Source: Amycolatopsis sp. 2-15
GTDB taxonomy: Bacteria > Actinomycetota > Actinomycetes > Mycobacteriales > Pseudonocardiaceae
Direction: 5' to 3'
Assembly (NCBI RefSeq): GCF_030285625.1
Contig: NZ_CP127294.1
Coordinates: 8,216,001 to 8,280,000, forward strand
DNA length: 64,000 bases
Part shown: positions 26,101 through 33,932 of the stretch, one piece after another
Numbering within the stretch: position 1 is the stretch's first letter
Layout of the letters: each line of letters starts with the position of its first letter
Position numbers and translations under genes: made by a program
The notes under the pieces: model-generated
What the model was told of the DNA's origin: nothing
What the model saw: only the letters and a program-made list of their open reading frames with translations
Databases searched by the model: none

Positions 26101-26439
26101 GGCGAACCGGACGGCGCCGTACATCCCGTCGCGGTCGGTGAGCACCAGCGCGTCAAGCCCCAGCCGCACGGCCTCCTCGACCAGCGCCTCCGGCGACGCG
26201 ACGCCGTCGAGGAACGAGAAGTACGAATGCAGGTGCAGCTCCGCGTACGGCACCCGCCGCACGTCGGCCTCCACGTCCGCCCACGGCCGCAACCGCTCGG
26301 GCGCCCGGTACCCCTCCCGCTTGCGCGACCACGCGGGCGAGTCCCCGCCGTCGCCCTGCACGGGCGCCCGCCCCGCCGCGATCCGCTCCAGCTCCGACCA
26401 CCGCATGAGGGGGTTGTTGAAGCCGCCTCGCTGATCCAC
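23119..26439 (-). CDS. dnaE2: Error-prone DNA polymerase III alpha subunit
   Basis: The protein of about 1106 aa has the DnaE2 order: PHP domain at the start (AELHLHSYFSFLDG, LVLTDRDGMYGAVRF), palm with the catalytic PDIDVDIESDRREEVIQYVY, fingers, and an OB-fold C-terminus ending KSRDFR. DnaE2 does SOS-induced translesion synthesis and mutagenesis. I placed the start at the GTG at 26439 behind GAGGA. The open frame extends to 26520, but that would put the start inside the LexA box. The usual partners ImuA and ImuB are not adjacent. Confidence 0.95.
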   Translation of the reverse strand: MDQRGGFNNPLMRWSELERIAAGRAPVQGDGGDSPAWSRKREGYRAPERLRPWADVEADVRRVPYAELHLHSYFSFLDGVASPEALVEEAVRLGLDALVLTDRDGMYGAVRFAEAAREIGVRTGYGAELSLGLPAPQGGVADPVGTHLQVIARDLEGYRRLCSVISRGQLAGEKGRPVLALDDVADELRGHVLVLSGCRKGAVRSALARGDDAGAAVALRTLAGRFGRENVAVELLEEGLPFDAVHNDRLDELARELRLPTVASNNVHYARPEQARHAAAVAAIRARRSVDELEGWLPADGTAFLRSGAEQAGRFARYPGAVQRAALLGVECAFDLALVAPKLPPFAVPAGFADEDDYLRHLTFEGAAARYGGRADNPKAYAQLDHELTVIRQLGFPGYFLVVWDIVRFCRETNILAQGRGSAANSAVCFALQISHADPVKWGLLFERFLAPERDGPPDIDVDIESDRREEVIQYVYAKHGRFHAAQVANVITYRSRSAIRDAAKALGYSTGQQDAFGKRVDRWSSVASGSTPGEQGHEIPDDVLECAAWLEDTPRHLGVHSGGMVIAKTPVSEIVPVEWATAADRSVLQWDKDDCAAIGLTKFDLLGLGMLSALHYMIDLVAEHHDVHIGLHDLDLADPAVYDMLCEADAVGVFQVESRAQLGTLPRLRPRKFYDLVVEVALIRPGPIQGGSVHPYIRRRRGEEEWSHAHPLLAPALERTLGVPLFQEQVMQMARDVASFTAAEADQLRRAMGAKRSSEKMRRLAGRFFEGAAANGLPPDLAARIFEQIHAFSGYGFPEAHSMSFALLVYASAWFKRYYPAAFCAGLLRAQPMGFYSPQSLVADARHHGVITRSPDLNLSLPHATLESCSDGTGGVAIRLGLADVRSVGQDVADRIVAERDAGGPFASIGDLTERVQLARPVVESLATAGVFGDRRSALWAAGPASATRPDHLPGLSLGHHAPPLPGMTAFELATADLWATGITPDRHPVSFLRTHLDALGALPAASLLSVPDGTRIRVGGAVTHKQRPATAGGITFLNLEDETGMTNVIVSVGVWRRNRRLLQNHSVILVRGIAQVGQGTVSVVADRMAALDLKGLAAKSRDFR

Positions 26440-26502
26440 CGCACCGTCCTCGCGTGAAGCCGCCGCGGGGAAGACAGCGTTTCCGGCCTGCCCCGAACAG
26501 GG

Positions 26503-26514
26503 GAACAGGTGTTC
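26503..26514 (-). promoter_or_regulatory. LexA (SOS) box of dnaE2
   Basis: GAAC-AGGT-GTTC is a perfect match to the actinobacterial SOS-box core GAACNNNNGTTC and lies 64 bp upstream of the chosen dnaE2 start. It shows that the gene is under LexA control and fixes the start codon downstream of it. Confidence 0.85.
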
Positions 26515-26698
26515 GAACACTCAGCATAACTCGGCGCCCCGCCGGCGGCACCCGGTGGGCTCGTGGCAAGGCACGCCATCTGTCACTTACGCGCTGTCGA
26601 AGGTAGTTGCCGCAGGCCGCGAGGAGGTCGCAGGGCGGATGATCACGAGTGGATCTCCGAGGCCGAGATCTCCCCGAAGGTCGGGCAGGATTCGGGGC

Positions 26699-27328
26699 AT
26701 GCTCTTGCCCAGAAGACTCATCGCCGTCGCCTTTGTGGTGGCGGCTGCCGCGGGGTGTTCGGCCACCGCGGCGAAGGGACCCGTTGTCACGCCGAGCACG
26801 GTGAGCGCGCCGGCCACGACGAAGGCGACAACGAAAACCAGCGCACCGCCGTCGACGGTGTCGACGTTCGTGCCGGCGGCGTCGCCGGCGAAGCTGAGTT
26901 CCGCGTGTCCGTTCATGGACATCGCGGAGTACAAGCGGGCGTTCCTCGTGAGCCAAGAGTTGGTCACGAGTGAAGGACCGCCGGACAACAGGAACGGCAT
27001 TACCTGGTACACGTGCGACTACATCTTCACCAGCAGCTACCAGACGAAGTCCGGCAACCTGCTCGTCTTCGCTTCGCCCGGGGAGACGTCCGTGAAGGCT
27101 TCGCTCAAGATCTCGGCCGAGTCCTGCTTGGAAAAGCCGAAGTACCTCAGTGACAACGCGTTCTACTGCACCGAAAAAGATGACCAGTTCAAGAACACCT
27201 TCCTGGTGGTCACCAGGATCAGCCACGGCCAGATGCGGACCGCGATGGTGACCGCGGGGCCGCCGCCCGATTTCGCGCACCCGGACGCCTACACCACCAT
27301 CGTGAAAACCCTCTCGGACCGGCTGTGA
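26699..27328 (+). CDS. DUF3558-like lipoprotein
   Basis: The 209-aa product starts at the ATG at 26699 (MLLPRRLIAVAF) with a lipobox VAAAAGC. A Thr/Ala/Pro-rich linker follows and then a globular domain with paired Cys residues (SSACPFMD, WYTCDYIF, ESCLEKPK, FYCTEKDD) that match the DUF3558 family of actinobacterial surface lipoproteins. Its role is unknown. It is divergent from dnaE2. A remnant of a second copy of its 5' end lies just downstream. Confidence 0.8.
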   Translation: MLLPRRLIAVAFVVAAAAGCSATAAKGPVVTPSTVSAPATTKATTKTSAPPSTVSTFVPAASPAKLSSACPFMDIAEYKRAFLVSQELVTSEGPPDNRNGITWYTCDYIFTSSYQTKSGNLLVFASPGETSVKASLKISAESCLEKPKYLSDNAFYCTEKDDQFKNTFLVVTRISHGQMRTAMVTAGPPPDFAHPDAYTTIVKTLSDRL

Positions 27329-27344
27329 GGAATCAGAACACACG

Positions 27345-27404
27345 GTGGCCAGAAGACTCATCGCCGTGGCCGGTGCCGCGCCACCACCCCTGTTGCCCGT
27401 CGGC
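27345..27404 (+). pseudogene. 5' remnant of a second lipoprotein gene
   Basis: A 19-bp stretch CCAGAAGACTCATCGCCGT at 27349-27367 is identical to 26709-26727, the signal-peptide start of the previous lipoprotein. Here it reads VARRLIAVAGAA after a GTG at 27345 and then loses all likeness. It looks like the stump of a duplicated lipoprotein gene. The rest of the gap to 27496 holds nothing recognisable. Confidence 0.4.
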
Positions 27405-27496
27405 CCTCCGAACACCCCGCGCGGCCGGGGTCGGGTGACAACTGGCGTGCACCGTCACAGGGCTCCGGCGGCCGCCGGGTGGCAGACTGCCTCACC

Positions 27497-28263
27497 GTGA
27501 GCCTGATGCGGCGGCTGGGGATCGGCCCTTCAAGGACCCGGTGGAAGGCACCTTCACCGTGACGGGCACGGCGGTCACCGGGGGTGAGGACGGCAGCCGG
27601 CACATCCGGTTCTCGGGAGTACTGCGCGGCCCCGGCGTGCCGGGGACGGCGGGGCAGGCGAGCCGGGCGTTCGCGGTCGGCGAGACGCCGCCGGTGGAGG
27701 GCGACGAACTGCCGGCGACGATCGACCGGGCGAAGCCGGAGCGGTTCGAGATCGCGTGGCCGCCCCGGGTGGGCTCGGGGGCCAAAGCGTCGCGGGACAA
27801 GGCACACGCCGAGCAGGTGGCCGCCGTCGTCCGACTGGGCCTCGATCCGTCGGTCGTGCCCGCGCCGATCGGCCGGGTGCCGGGCTTGCGGGAGATGGCG
27901 GCGCTCGCGCTGGGGCAGCGGTACGCCCGGCACCCGCTGCCGGACGGCAATCTCCCGGTCAGGGTGGAGGAGGCCGCCCCGTTCGTGGCGACCGGCGAAG
28001 CGGCCACGGCCACCATCACCGGCATCGATTTCCTGACCGTGCCGGCGGACGCGTTGCCCGAGCCCGAAGCGACGCTGGCGAACGTGGCCGTGCGGGTGCG
28101 GCGCGCCGACGGCAGCGAGGACACCACCACGGCGCGCTTCGGTTTCCGCACCGCGGCGCGGCGGACGCAGATCGGCCACGTCGGGGCACAGGTCCCGGTC
28201 CGACTCGACCCGGCTGACCGCCGCCGGGTCTGCCTCGACAGCAGGGCCCTGCCACGGGTCTAG
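27497..28263 (+). pseudogene. Hypothetical protein with a probable frameshift near its start
   Basis: The body (open from 27439, usable GTG at 27541, ending at the TAG at 28263) is a 240-aa protein of unknown family with repeated small beta-type domains: GTFTVTGTAVTGG and later ATATITGIDF. A better start lies in another frame: GTG at 27497 or ATG at 27506 gives MRRLGIG, which joins PFKDPVEGTF if one C is restored in the run at 27525-27527. Actinobacterial proteins with DPVEGT near the N-terminus are familiar. It is either a sequencing error or a recent frameshift; translation from 27541 is the alternative. Confidence 0.5.
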
Positions 28264-28348
28264 CCGGCCGGGCCGGTACCTGACGCTCGCCCGGGAAGTA
28301 CCCGTGGTTCAGCATCACCGGCGCCGGTATGAGCGGTCTGCCTGGATC

Positions 28349-28717
28349 TCAGTGGTTCCCGAGCGGGCGGACCAGCGCGGTCAGCAGCCGGTCCAGCTCC
28401 GCGGCCGGGTCGTCGGCGAAGCCGGTGTGGACGGGACCCGCGCGGACGACCGTGCTGCGCGGCGCGGTGAGCCAGCGAAAGTGCCGGCCGGCGTCGGGGG
28501 CGTCGGCGCAACCGGCCGCGATGGCGATGAGCAGGGCGCGCACGGTGTCCACGTCGGCGGTGGGGTCGAGGGCGTGCAGGCGCCGGGCATCGAGGTCGAC
28601 GGCGGCGGCGAGGAACTTGCGGGCGCGGCAGTAGAGGAGCACTCCGCCGTTCATGGACTCCTCGCGGTCGGCCCGGGGGACGACGCGAAGGGCCGCGTAT
28701 TCGTACTCCTCGCTCAC
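28349..28717 (-). CDS. DUF3037 family protein
   Basis: The 122-aa protein (GTG at 28717) has the DUF3037 pattern: EYEYAALRVVPRADREESMN at the N-terminus, GVLLYCRARKFL, and PVHTGFADDPAAELDRLL. The biochemical role is unknown. It overlaps the HipA-like kinase gene by 4 bp. The two families travel together in many genomes, so they probably form a functional pair, with DUF3037 possibly a substrate or modulator of the kinase. Confidence 0.88.
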   Translation of the reverse strand: MSEEYEYAALRVVPRADREESMNGGVLLYCRARKFLAAAVDLDARRLHALDPTADVDTVRALLIAIAAGCADAPDAGRHFRWLTAPRSTVVRAGPVHTGFADDPAAELDRLLTALVRPLGNH

Positions 28718-29505
28718 GGGCGCGCCGCCAGGTCGGCGGACAGCGCCGCTTCGCGCAGCGGCGGGAGCCACGCGTCGCGGGCGCACAGCCGATGCGACAG
28801 CTGGGTCACGTATGCCTCCCGAAGCTCCGCGGCGCTGCCGAACCCCGGTTCCGGGACGAGCCAGGCGTCGGGCACCGCGGCGGTGACCGCGCGCAGCGCG
28901 TCCTCGTCCAGCAACGGAGCCAGCGCCGCGTCGGCCGCGTCCACTTCGGAGGCGAAGCCGAGCAGCACGTGCTCGCTCGCAGCGTACGGCCGTGCCGGGT
29001 AGGCGCTCGCGCCCGCCCAGTTGTGGTGGAACGTGAGCGCGGCGCCGTGGTCGATGAGCACGGGTTCGCGGTGCCACCACAGCAGGTTCGGGTTGTGCCA
29101 CGACCGGTCGACGTTGTTGATCAGCGCGTCGAACCACAGCACGCGGCTCGCGAACTCGGCGTCGACCGGGAACGCGCGCACCGAATAGTCGAACGCGCCC
29201 GGCAGGAAGTCGACGCCCAGGTTCGGCCCGGTGCTCGCGCGCAGCAGCTCCTGCACCTCCTGGTCGCCCTCGAGCCGGCCGAACGCCGCGTCCAGCTCGG
29301 CCTCGACCAGCCGCGGCACGGCCAGCCCGAGCAGCCGGGCGATCCCGGCGCACAGCACCTCGGCCACCAGCACCTTCGGCCCCTGCCCGGCGCCGCGGAA
29401 CTTGACCACGTAGGTGCCTTCGTCGTCGGCCTCCATCAAGCCGGGCAGCGAACCACCCTCGCGGAACGGCGAGATGTAGCGCGTGAGCCGCACCCGCTCG
29501 ATCAT
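28714..29505 (-). CDS. HipA-like kinase family protein
   Basis: The 263-aa protein is a compact HipA-type kinase. It has a nucleotide-binding Lys in TYVVKFRGAG (Lys35), a catalytic-loop Asp in NNVDRSWHNPNLL (Asp133) and a Mg-binding Asp in VLIDHGAAL (Asp152). It is shorter than E. coli HipA (440 aa) and lacks its N-terminal subdomain. Kinase residues are intact, so phosphotransfer is likely; the target is unknown. It is encoded between TetR and DUF3037 genes with 4-bp overlaps on both sides. Confidence 0.88.
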   Translation of the reverse strand: MIERVRLTRYISPFREGGSLPGLMEADDEGTYVVKFRGAGQGPKVLVAEVLCAGIARLLGLAVPRLVEAELDAAFGRLEGDQEVQELLRASTGPNLGVDFLPGAFDYSVRAFPVDAEFASRVLWFDALINNVDRSWHNPNLLWWHREPVLIDHGAALTFHHNWAGASAYPARPYAASEHVLLGFASEVDAADAALAPLLDEDALRAVTAAVPDAWLVPEPGFGSAAELREAYVTQLSHRLCARDAWLPPLREAALSADLAARP

Positions 29506-30143
29506 GCGTCCTCCTCACGGACCGCGTAGCTCAGCACCCGCTCGCCGAGCAGGTCTTCGACGGTGTCCAGCAGCTCCTCGACCACCCCGGCGATGACGTC
29601 GGGCGCCTCGCCCGCCACGGTGCGCGCACCGATCTCTCCGAACACGAGCGAGTGCAGCCAGCCGATCTGGCTCGCGACCAGCCGCGGCACCGGATCCCCC
29701 GCCGCCGCGCCGGTCTCCGCCGCGAGCAGCGCGGCGAGCTCGTCGACCATCTGCCCCGCGAGGTCCCCGAGCCGCGCGGCCAGCGACGGCGTCGCAAGCA
29801 TCAGCGCCAGCACGCGCCCGAACCCGGGCGTGAGCCCGACGGTCCGTTCGCGACCACGGATCTCTTCGCGCAAACGCGCGAGCACCGCGTGGGCGGCCGA
29901 CTGGCCGGCGGCGCGCCCGGCCACGATGTCGGCCAGCCGCTTCGGCGACGCCTCGTCGGGCGGCAGCACCAGGTCTTCCTTGGTGCGGAAGTAGTTGTAG
30001 ACGGTGCCTTCCGAAACGTCCGCCGCCTCGGCCACCTCGGCGATCGTCACCTCGCCGAAGCCGCGCTCGACGAACAGCCCGATCGCGACGTCGGAGATCC
30101 GCCGCGCGGTCTGCTGCTTCTTGCGTTCCCTCAGCCCGGTCAC
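29502..30143 (-). CDS. TetR family transcriptional regulator
   Basis: The GTG at 30143 (VTGLRERKKQQTARRI) gives 213 residues; an ATG at 30191 would place the start inside the operator. The HTH (ISDVAIGLFVERGFGEVTIA, VSEGTVYNYFRTKEDLV) is typical TetR, and the C-terminal part is the ligand domain. It is divergent from a small monooxygenase gene and leads the HipA/DUF3037 operon. It probably represses both directions from the palindrome at 30162-30185. The ligand is unknown. Confidence 0.9.
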   Translation of the reverse strand: MTGLRERKKQQTARRISDVAIGLFVERGFGEVTIAEVAEAADVSEGTVYNYFRTKEDLVLPPDEASPKRLADIVAGRAAGQSAAHAVLARLREEIRGRERTVGLTPGFGRVLALMLATPSLAARLGDLAGQMVDELAALLAAETGAAAGDPVPRLVASQIGWLHSLVFGEIGARTVAGEAPDVIAGVVEELLDTVEDLLGERVLSYAVREEDA

Positions 30144-30161
30144 GGGCCCGATTATGGCACG

Positions 30162-30185
30162 CTTCAAATTTGGAGTCGACTTCAA
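30162..30185. promoter_or_regulatory. Overlapping palindromic TetR operator
   Basis: TTGGAGTC-GACTTCAA (30170-30185) is an inverted repeat with one mismatch, centred on GTCGAC. It overlaps a second near-palindrome CTTCAAATTTGGAG (30162-30175). The site is 18 bp above the TetR start and within the promoter region of the divergent monooxygenase gene. Confidence 0.55.
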
Positions 30186-30296
30186 TATCAACCGACGCGA
30201 GGCAGGCCACAGAACCGGGCCGCACGACCCGCACCTCGACTACAGTCCGCCGCGGGACTGAAGCCATCACGACACCAGACCGCGAGGAGACCGCAC

Positions 30297-30590
30297 ATGC
30301 CCCAGCTCCAGGTGATCGCTCGTTACACCGTGACCGCCGGCAAGGAGGACGAGGTCGCCGCGCTGGTGCCGCAGCTGGCGAAGGCGGCGCGCACCGAGCC
30401 GGGCAACCTGGCGTTCGACGTCTACCGCTCGTTCGACGACCCGCGCTCGATCCTCCTGCTGGAGCGCTACGTATCGAGGGAGGCGTTCGCCGAGCACCGC
30501 GAGACGGAGCACTTCAAGCGGCTCGTCCTCGACGGCATCGTGCCACTGCTCGACGACCGGACCGTGGAGCTCCTCGACGTCGCCGAGTAA
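30297..30590 (+). CDS. Putative quinol monooxygenase (ABM domain)
   Basis: The 97-aa protein is a single ABM ferredoxin-like domain: QVIARYTVTAGKEDEVAAL, EPGNLAFDVYRSFDDP, ILLLERYVSREAFAEHRET. Such dimeric proteins (YgiN-like) oxidise quinols or small polyphenols without a cofactor, or act in detoxification. The start at 30297 follows GCGAGGAGA. It is divergent from the TetR gene across the palindromic operator, so its expression is probably released by an electrophile or quinone ligand. Confidence 0.88.
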   Translation: MPQLQVIARYTVTAGKEDEVAALVPQLAKAARTEPGNLAFDVYRSFDDPRSILLLERYVSREAFAEHRETEHFKRLVLDGIVPLLDDRTVELLDVAE

Positions 30591-30622
30591 GTCCACAGTG
30601 GACCTCGAAGGCCCACTGTGGA
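30591..30622. terminator. Bidirectional hairpin between ABM and ubiD genes
   Basis: GTCCACAGTGGACC at 30591-30604 pairs with GGCCCACTGTGGAC ending at 30622, matching at 13 of 14 positions. It fills the 39-bp gap between two converging genes. Confidence 0.65.
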
Positions 30623-30629
30623 CACAGCG

Positions 30630-32171
30630 TCACTCCTCGGTCGAGGCGTACCGCCCCTGCACCGCTTCGGCCGCCCGGTGCCGGTCGGCGTCGGACCACT
30701 CACCCAGTTCATAACCGTGCCACGGCTCGGCGAGCGACAGCTCCGGCAGGCCGAGCTCCTGCCACAGGTCCTGCGCCCGGTCCATGAACTCCTTGGCCGG
30801 CAACGAGGTCGGCGGGTACGGGCGCTTGCGCGTGGCGTCGATCAGCAGTGCCGAGGACAGGCTGCCGTCCTCGGCGGCCGACGGGTCGAGGCGCGGCAGC
30901 TTGCCCGGCAGGATGGTGACGTCGCGGGCCGGCTGCATGCGGAAGCTCATCGCCCACACCACGGCGCTGAGGTCCTCGGGGTCGACGTCGTCGTCCACGG
31001 CGATGATCGTCTTGCCCATCGAGGCCTCGTACCCGGACGCGGCGTACAGGGCCTGGCGCGCCTGACCGGGCGTCGGGTCCTTCAGCTGGATCACGAAGAA
31101 CATGTTGCACGTGCCGCTCTCGTGCGTGACGAAGCGCTGCACCGCGTTGATGTTGCACGCCTGCTTCAGGAACCGCAGGTACACGTTCTCGAACGCGATC
31201 TTGCGCATCAGCGTCGACTCACTCGGCGGGAACTCGCTGATGAACGCCTGCACCACCGGCGCCGTGCGGTGGGTGATGCAGCGGACCCGGAACACGGGCG
31301 ACGTCGTCTTCGCGCCCATGTAGCCGCTCGCCTCGCCGAAGGGACCCTCCGACTCGAGGTGCTCCGGGTCGATCTCGCCCTCGAGCACGATCTCCGCGTG
31401 CGCGGGCACCTCGAGGTCCACGGTCTCGCAGCGCACCACCTCGAGCGGGCGGCCCATCAGGCCACCGGCCACGGCGTACTCGCTGACGCCGAACGGGATC
31501 TTCTGCGCGCCGGCGAACCCGACCGCGGGCACCGCGCCGAGCACGATCGCGGCCTCGAGCTTCTTGCCGAGGCGGCGGGCCTTGGCGAGGTGGATCGCGA
31601 TGTGCTGCGTGGGGGTGTCCATCTGCAGCCCGATCCGGTCCGGGCCCTTCACCATGCCGCGGTAGATGCCGACGTTGTACGTGCCGTCCTCCGGGTCCTT
31701 CGTGACCCAGTACGGCGCGGTGAGGAACGGCGCCGGGTCGAAGCCGGGCGTCGAGATCGGGTGCGGGAACCCGTCGACGCCGCCGGCGTCCAGGAGGGAC
31801 TGTCCCGTGAGGACGTTCTCCTTGCACGGCCCGGTCTCGACCACCACCGGCTCCACGGGGTTCGAGAGCGCCGCGGCCCAGCGCCCGGCCACCTCGTCGG
31901 GCTTCGCGGCCAGCGCGGTGGTGTAGACCGCGCGCGAGGACGCGAACGCTCCCATCACCACGGTGCCGTCGTAGCGGCGCCCGGACCCGTCGGTGACGTT
32001 CTCGAAGAGGAACGCCTTGCGCTCGGCCTCCGGCAGCCCGCGGAACTGCAGGCGCACCAACGGAACCAGCTCGGTGTCCTTGTCGACGGGCCGGCTCACC
32101 CGCACCAGCAGCCCGCGGCGGTCCAGCTCGGCCAGGTACTCCCGGAGGTCACCGTAGGGATAGTCGTTCAC
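30630..32171 (-). CDS. UbiD family prenyl-FMN decarboxylase
   Basis: The 513-aa protein has the UbiD family length and motifs: RGMVKGPDRIGLQM, EGPFGEASGYMGAKTTSPV (with Arg and Glu residues of the prFMN active site), and AVDDDVDPEDLSAVVWAM. UbiD enzymes decarboxylate (or carboxylate) aromatic and alpha,beta-unsaturated acids using prenylated FMN; the prFMN synthase (UbiX) is not in the window. It is divergent from an aromatic-acid-type permease with an ACTTTAGT operator in between, which suggests uptake and decarboxylation of one aromatic acid. Confidence 0.94.
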   Translation of the reverse strand: MNDYPYGDLREYLAELDRRGLLVRVSRPVDKDTELVPLVRLQFRGLPEAERKAFLFENVTDGSGRRYDGTVVMGAFASSRAVYTTALAAKPDEVAGRWAAALSNPVEPVVVETGPCKENVLTGQSLLDAGGVDGFPHPISTPGFDPAPFLTAPYWVTKDPEDGTYNVGIYRGMVKGPDRIGLQMDTPTQHIAIHLAKARRLGKKLEAAIVLGAVPAVGFAGAQKIPFGVSEYAVAGGLMGRPLEVVRCETVDLEVPAHAEIVLEGEIDPEHLESEGPFGEASGYMGAKTTSPVFRVRCITHRTAPVVQAFISEFPPSESTLMRKIAFENVYLRFLKQACNINAVQRFVTHESGTCNMFFVIQLKDPTPGQARQALYAASGYEASMGKTIIAVDDDVDPEDLSAVVWAMSFRMQPARDVTILPGKLPRLDPSAAEDGSLSSALLIDATRKRPYPPTSLPAKEFMDRAQDLWQELGLPELSLAEPWHGYELGEWSDADRHRAAEAVQGRYASTEE

Positions 32172-32526
32172 GGCTGTCGGTTCCTCTTTCGTCGACGGGA
32201 AGAACTCACGGACTCCTTGTTACAGAGGCCGTTAACAAACGCGTGCCGCGCCACGAAACCGCACGGGGCCGGACACGGCACGATCACGATTCTCCTTGCC
32301 AGGAAGGATTCCCGCGCCGGTGAGAGTCCACATCGTCCGCGGAACCCCTCTCGTTCGGCGTTGACACATCCCTGGGCACGACCTATCGTCTCCCGCATCA
32401 TTTATGGCTGTCAAGTCAGGTACTAAAGTTAAATAAATCCCCCCATCAACCCGCGGCACCCGTCCCCCGCCCGCACTCGCCGGTGAGTGTCGTGGTGCTG
32501 GGTGCCGCCCGGGCCGAGGAGCGCGG
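32172..32526. promoter_or_regulatory. Divergent promoter region of ubiD and MFS permease
   Basis: This 355-bp gap holds no gene. On the plus strand TTGACA (32361-32366) and TATCGT (32384-32389) have a 17-bp spacer and would drive the permease gene. On the minus strand TTGACA (32414-32409) could serve ubiD. ACTAAAGT (32422-32429, the reverse complement of ACTTTAGT) matches the palindrome repeated through this island and lies next to TCAAGTCA. The stretch 32401-32440 is AT-rich, unlike its surroundings. Confidence 0.55.
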
Positions 32527-33885
32527 ATGCGACCCGCTGCCACGTTCGACCAGATCCTCACCGAAACCCCGATGCCCCGCCGGGTCCTCGCGATAGCCGC
32601 GATCGGCGGCAGCGCGGTGATCTTCGACGGCTACGACCTGCAGTCCCTGTCCTACGCACTCCCCAAGATCGTCGCCGAGTGGCACATCTCGCCCGTGCAG
32701 GCGGGGTGGCTGGCGTCGTTCACCTTCATCGGCCTGTTCCTCGGGGCTGTCGGCCTCGGCGCGCTCGGCGACCGCTTCGGGCGCAAGCGCATGCTCGTGC
32801 TCGGCGTGTCCGTGTTCGCCGTTTTCATGGGCACGGCCGGGTTCGCCGGCGACTACACGCAGTTCGCGATCCTGCGGTTCTGCGCCGCCATCGGCATGGG
32901 CGGTGTGCTGCCCGCGACGATCGCCATGCTGGGCGAGTACGTGCCCCTGCGCCGGCGCGGCCGGATGACGGCCGTGTCGGCGGGCTGCTTCACGTTCGGC
33001 TTCGTGCTCGCCGCCGTCGCTGCCACGCTGCTGGTGCCCGACTTCGGCTGGCGGCCGCTGTTCCACATCTCCTACGCGGCGCTGATCGTCGCGGTGCTGA
33101 TCGCCTGGTTCGTGCCCGAAACGCCGCAGTTCCTCGCGACGCGCAGCCGGTACGACGAAGCGCTCGCGACCGTGAAGAAGGTCTTCCCGGCGATCTGGCC
33201 GACGGCGCAGGCCGCCGACCCGGCCACGTTCTTCACCGGCCCGCGCACCGAGAACGGCAAGATCCAGCTGCGCACGCTGTGGGCGCCGCGCTACCGCAAC
33301 TCCACCCTCACGCTCTCGCTGCTCTACCTGTTCCTGCAGTTCGTGGTCTACGCGCTCGACTTCTGGATGGTGTCGCTGCTCGTGAAGCACGGCCTGTCGC
33401 TGGTCGGCAGCTACTCGTATGCGATCGAGCAGGCCGCCGCGGCCACGATCGGCGGGTTCATCCTCGGCTGGGTGCTCGACCGTATGAACCAGTACGTGGC
33501 GCTCTCCATCGCGTTCGCCGCGGGCGGCGTGTGCCTCGTGCTCTTCGGGTTCGCGTCGTCGGTGATCGCGCTGTACATCCTCAACGCGCTGGCCGGCGCG
33601 TTCATCATCGGCGGCCAGAACGTGGTGCATACGCTGGTGATGGCCACCTACGGTCCGGAAGCCCGCGCGACGGGCCTGGGCTGGGCACTGGGCATCGGCC
33701 GCCTCGGCGGACTGCTCGGCCCGCTCATCGGCGGCTACCTGCTCGCCGCTTCGCTGCCCTTCCCGGTGTACTTCCTGGTCTTCGCGGTGCCGGCGGTGCT
33801 GTGTTCGATCACCGTGGTGATCCTGCGGGCCGTCAAGACGCCGCAGCCGGCGCCCCTGGCGCGCCAGCTTGACCCGAAATACTAA
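32527..33885 (+). CDS. MFS transporter, aromatic acid:H+ symporter type
   Basis: The 452-aa protein has 12 predicted membrane segments and the AAHS (PcaK/BenK) marks: FDGYDLQSLSYALP in the first segment and GALGDRFGRKRMLVLG after the second. It should import an aromatic acid with protons. The start at 32527 is the first ATG of the frame; one at 32572 (MPRRVL) is possible. It is divergent from ubiD and upstream of the NMT1-like operon, each with an ACTTKAGT site. Confidence 0.92.
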   Translation: MRPAATFDQILTETPMPRRVLAIAAIGGSAVIFDGYDLQSLSYALPKIVAEWHISPVQAGWLASFTFIGLFLGAVGLGALGDRFGRKRMLVLGVSVFAVFMGTAGFAGDYTQFAILRFCAAIGMGGVLPATIAMLGEYVPLRRRGRMTAVSAGCFTFGFVLAAVAATLLVPDFGWRPLFHISYAALIVAVLIAWFVPETPQFLATRSRYDEALATVKKVFPAIWPTAQAADPATFFTGPRTENGKIQLRTLWAPRYRNSTLTLSLLYLFLQFVVYALDFWMVSLLVKHGLSLVGSYSYAIEQAAAATIGGFILGWVLDRMNQYVALSIAFAAGGVCLVLFGFASSVIALYILNALAGAFIIGGQNVVHTLVMATYGPEARATGLGWALGIGRLGGLLGPLIGGYLLAASLPFPVYFLVFAVPAVLCSITVVILRAVKTPQPAPLARQLDPKY

Positions 33886-33888
33886 GCT

Positions 33889-33906
33889 AAGTACATTACT
33901 TGAGTA
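33889..33906 (+). promoter_or_regulatory. Double palindrome upstream of the NMT1-like operon
   Basis: AAGTA-CAT-TACTT (33889-33901) is a perfect palindrome. It overlaps a second, TACT-TG-AGTA (33897-33906), which contains the recurring 8-mer ACTTGAGT (33898-33905). The two sit in the 47-bp AT-rich gap before the operon start at 33933 and suggest two adjacent dimers. Confidence 0.6.
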
Positions 33907-33932
33907 CTGTTAATTTGACTAGGAAGGCCACC

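Noticed and set aside
24034..26457. An 807-codon open frame antisense to dnaE2
   Set aside because: The opposite strand encodes a complete DnaE2 with all motifs; the antisense product is low in complexity and unlike any family.
28300..28345. SDR-like N-terminal stretch WFSITGAG on the plus strand
   Set aside because: Only about ten residues match and nothing follows, so chance likeness or an untraceable fragment is more likely than a gene.
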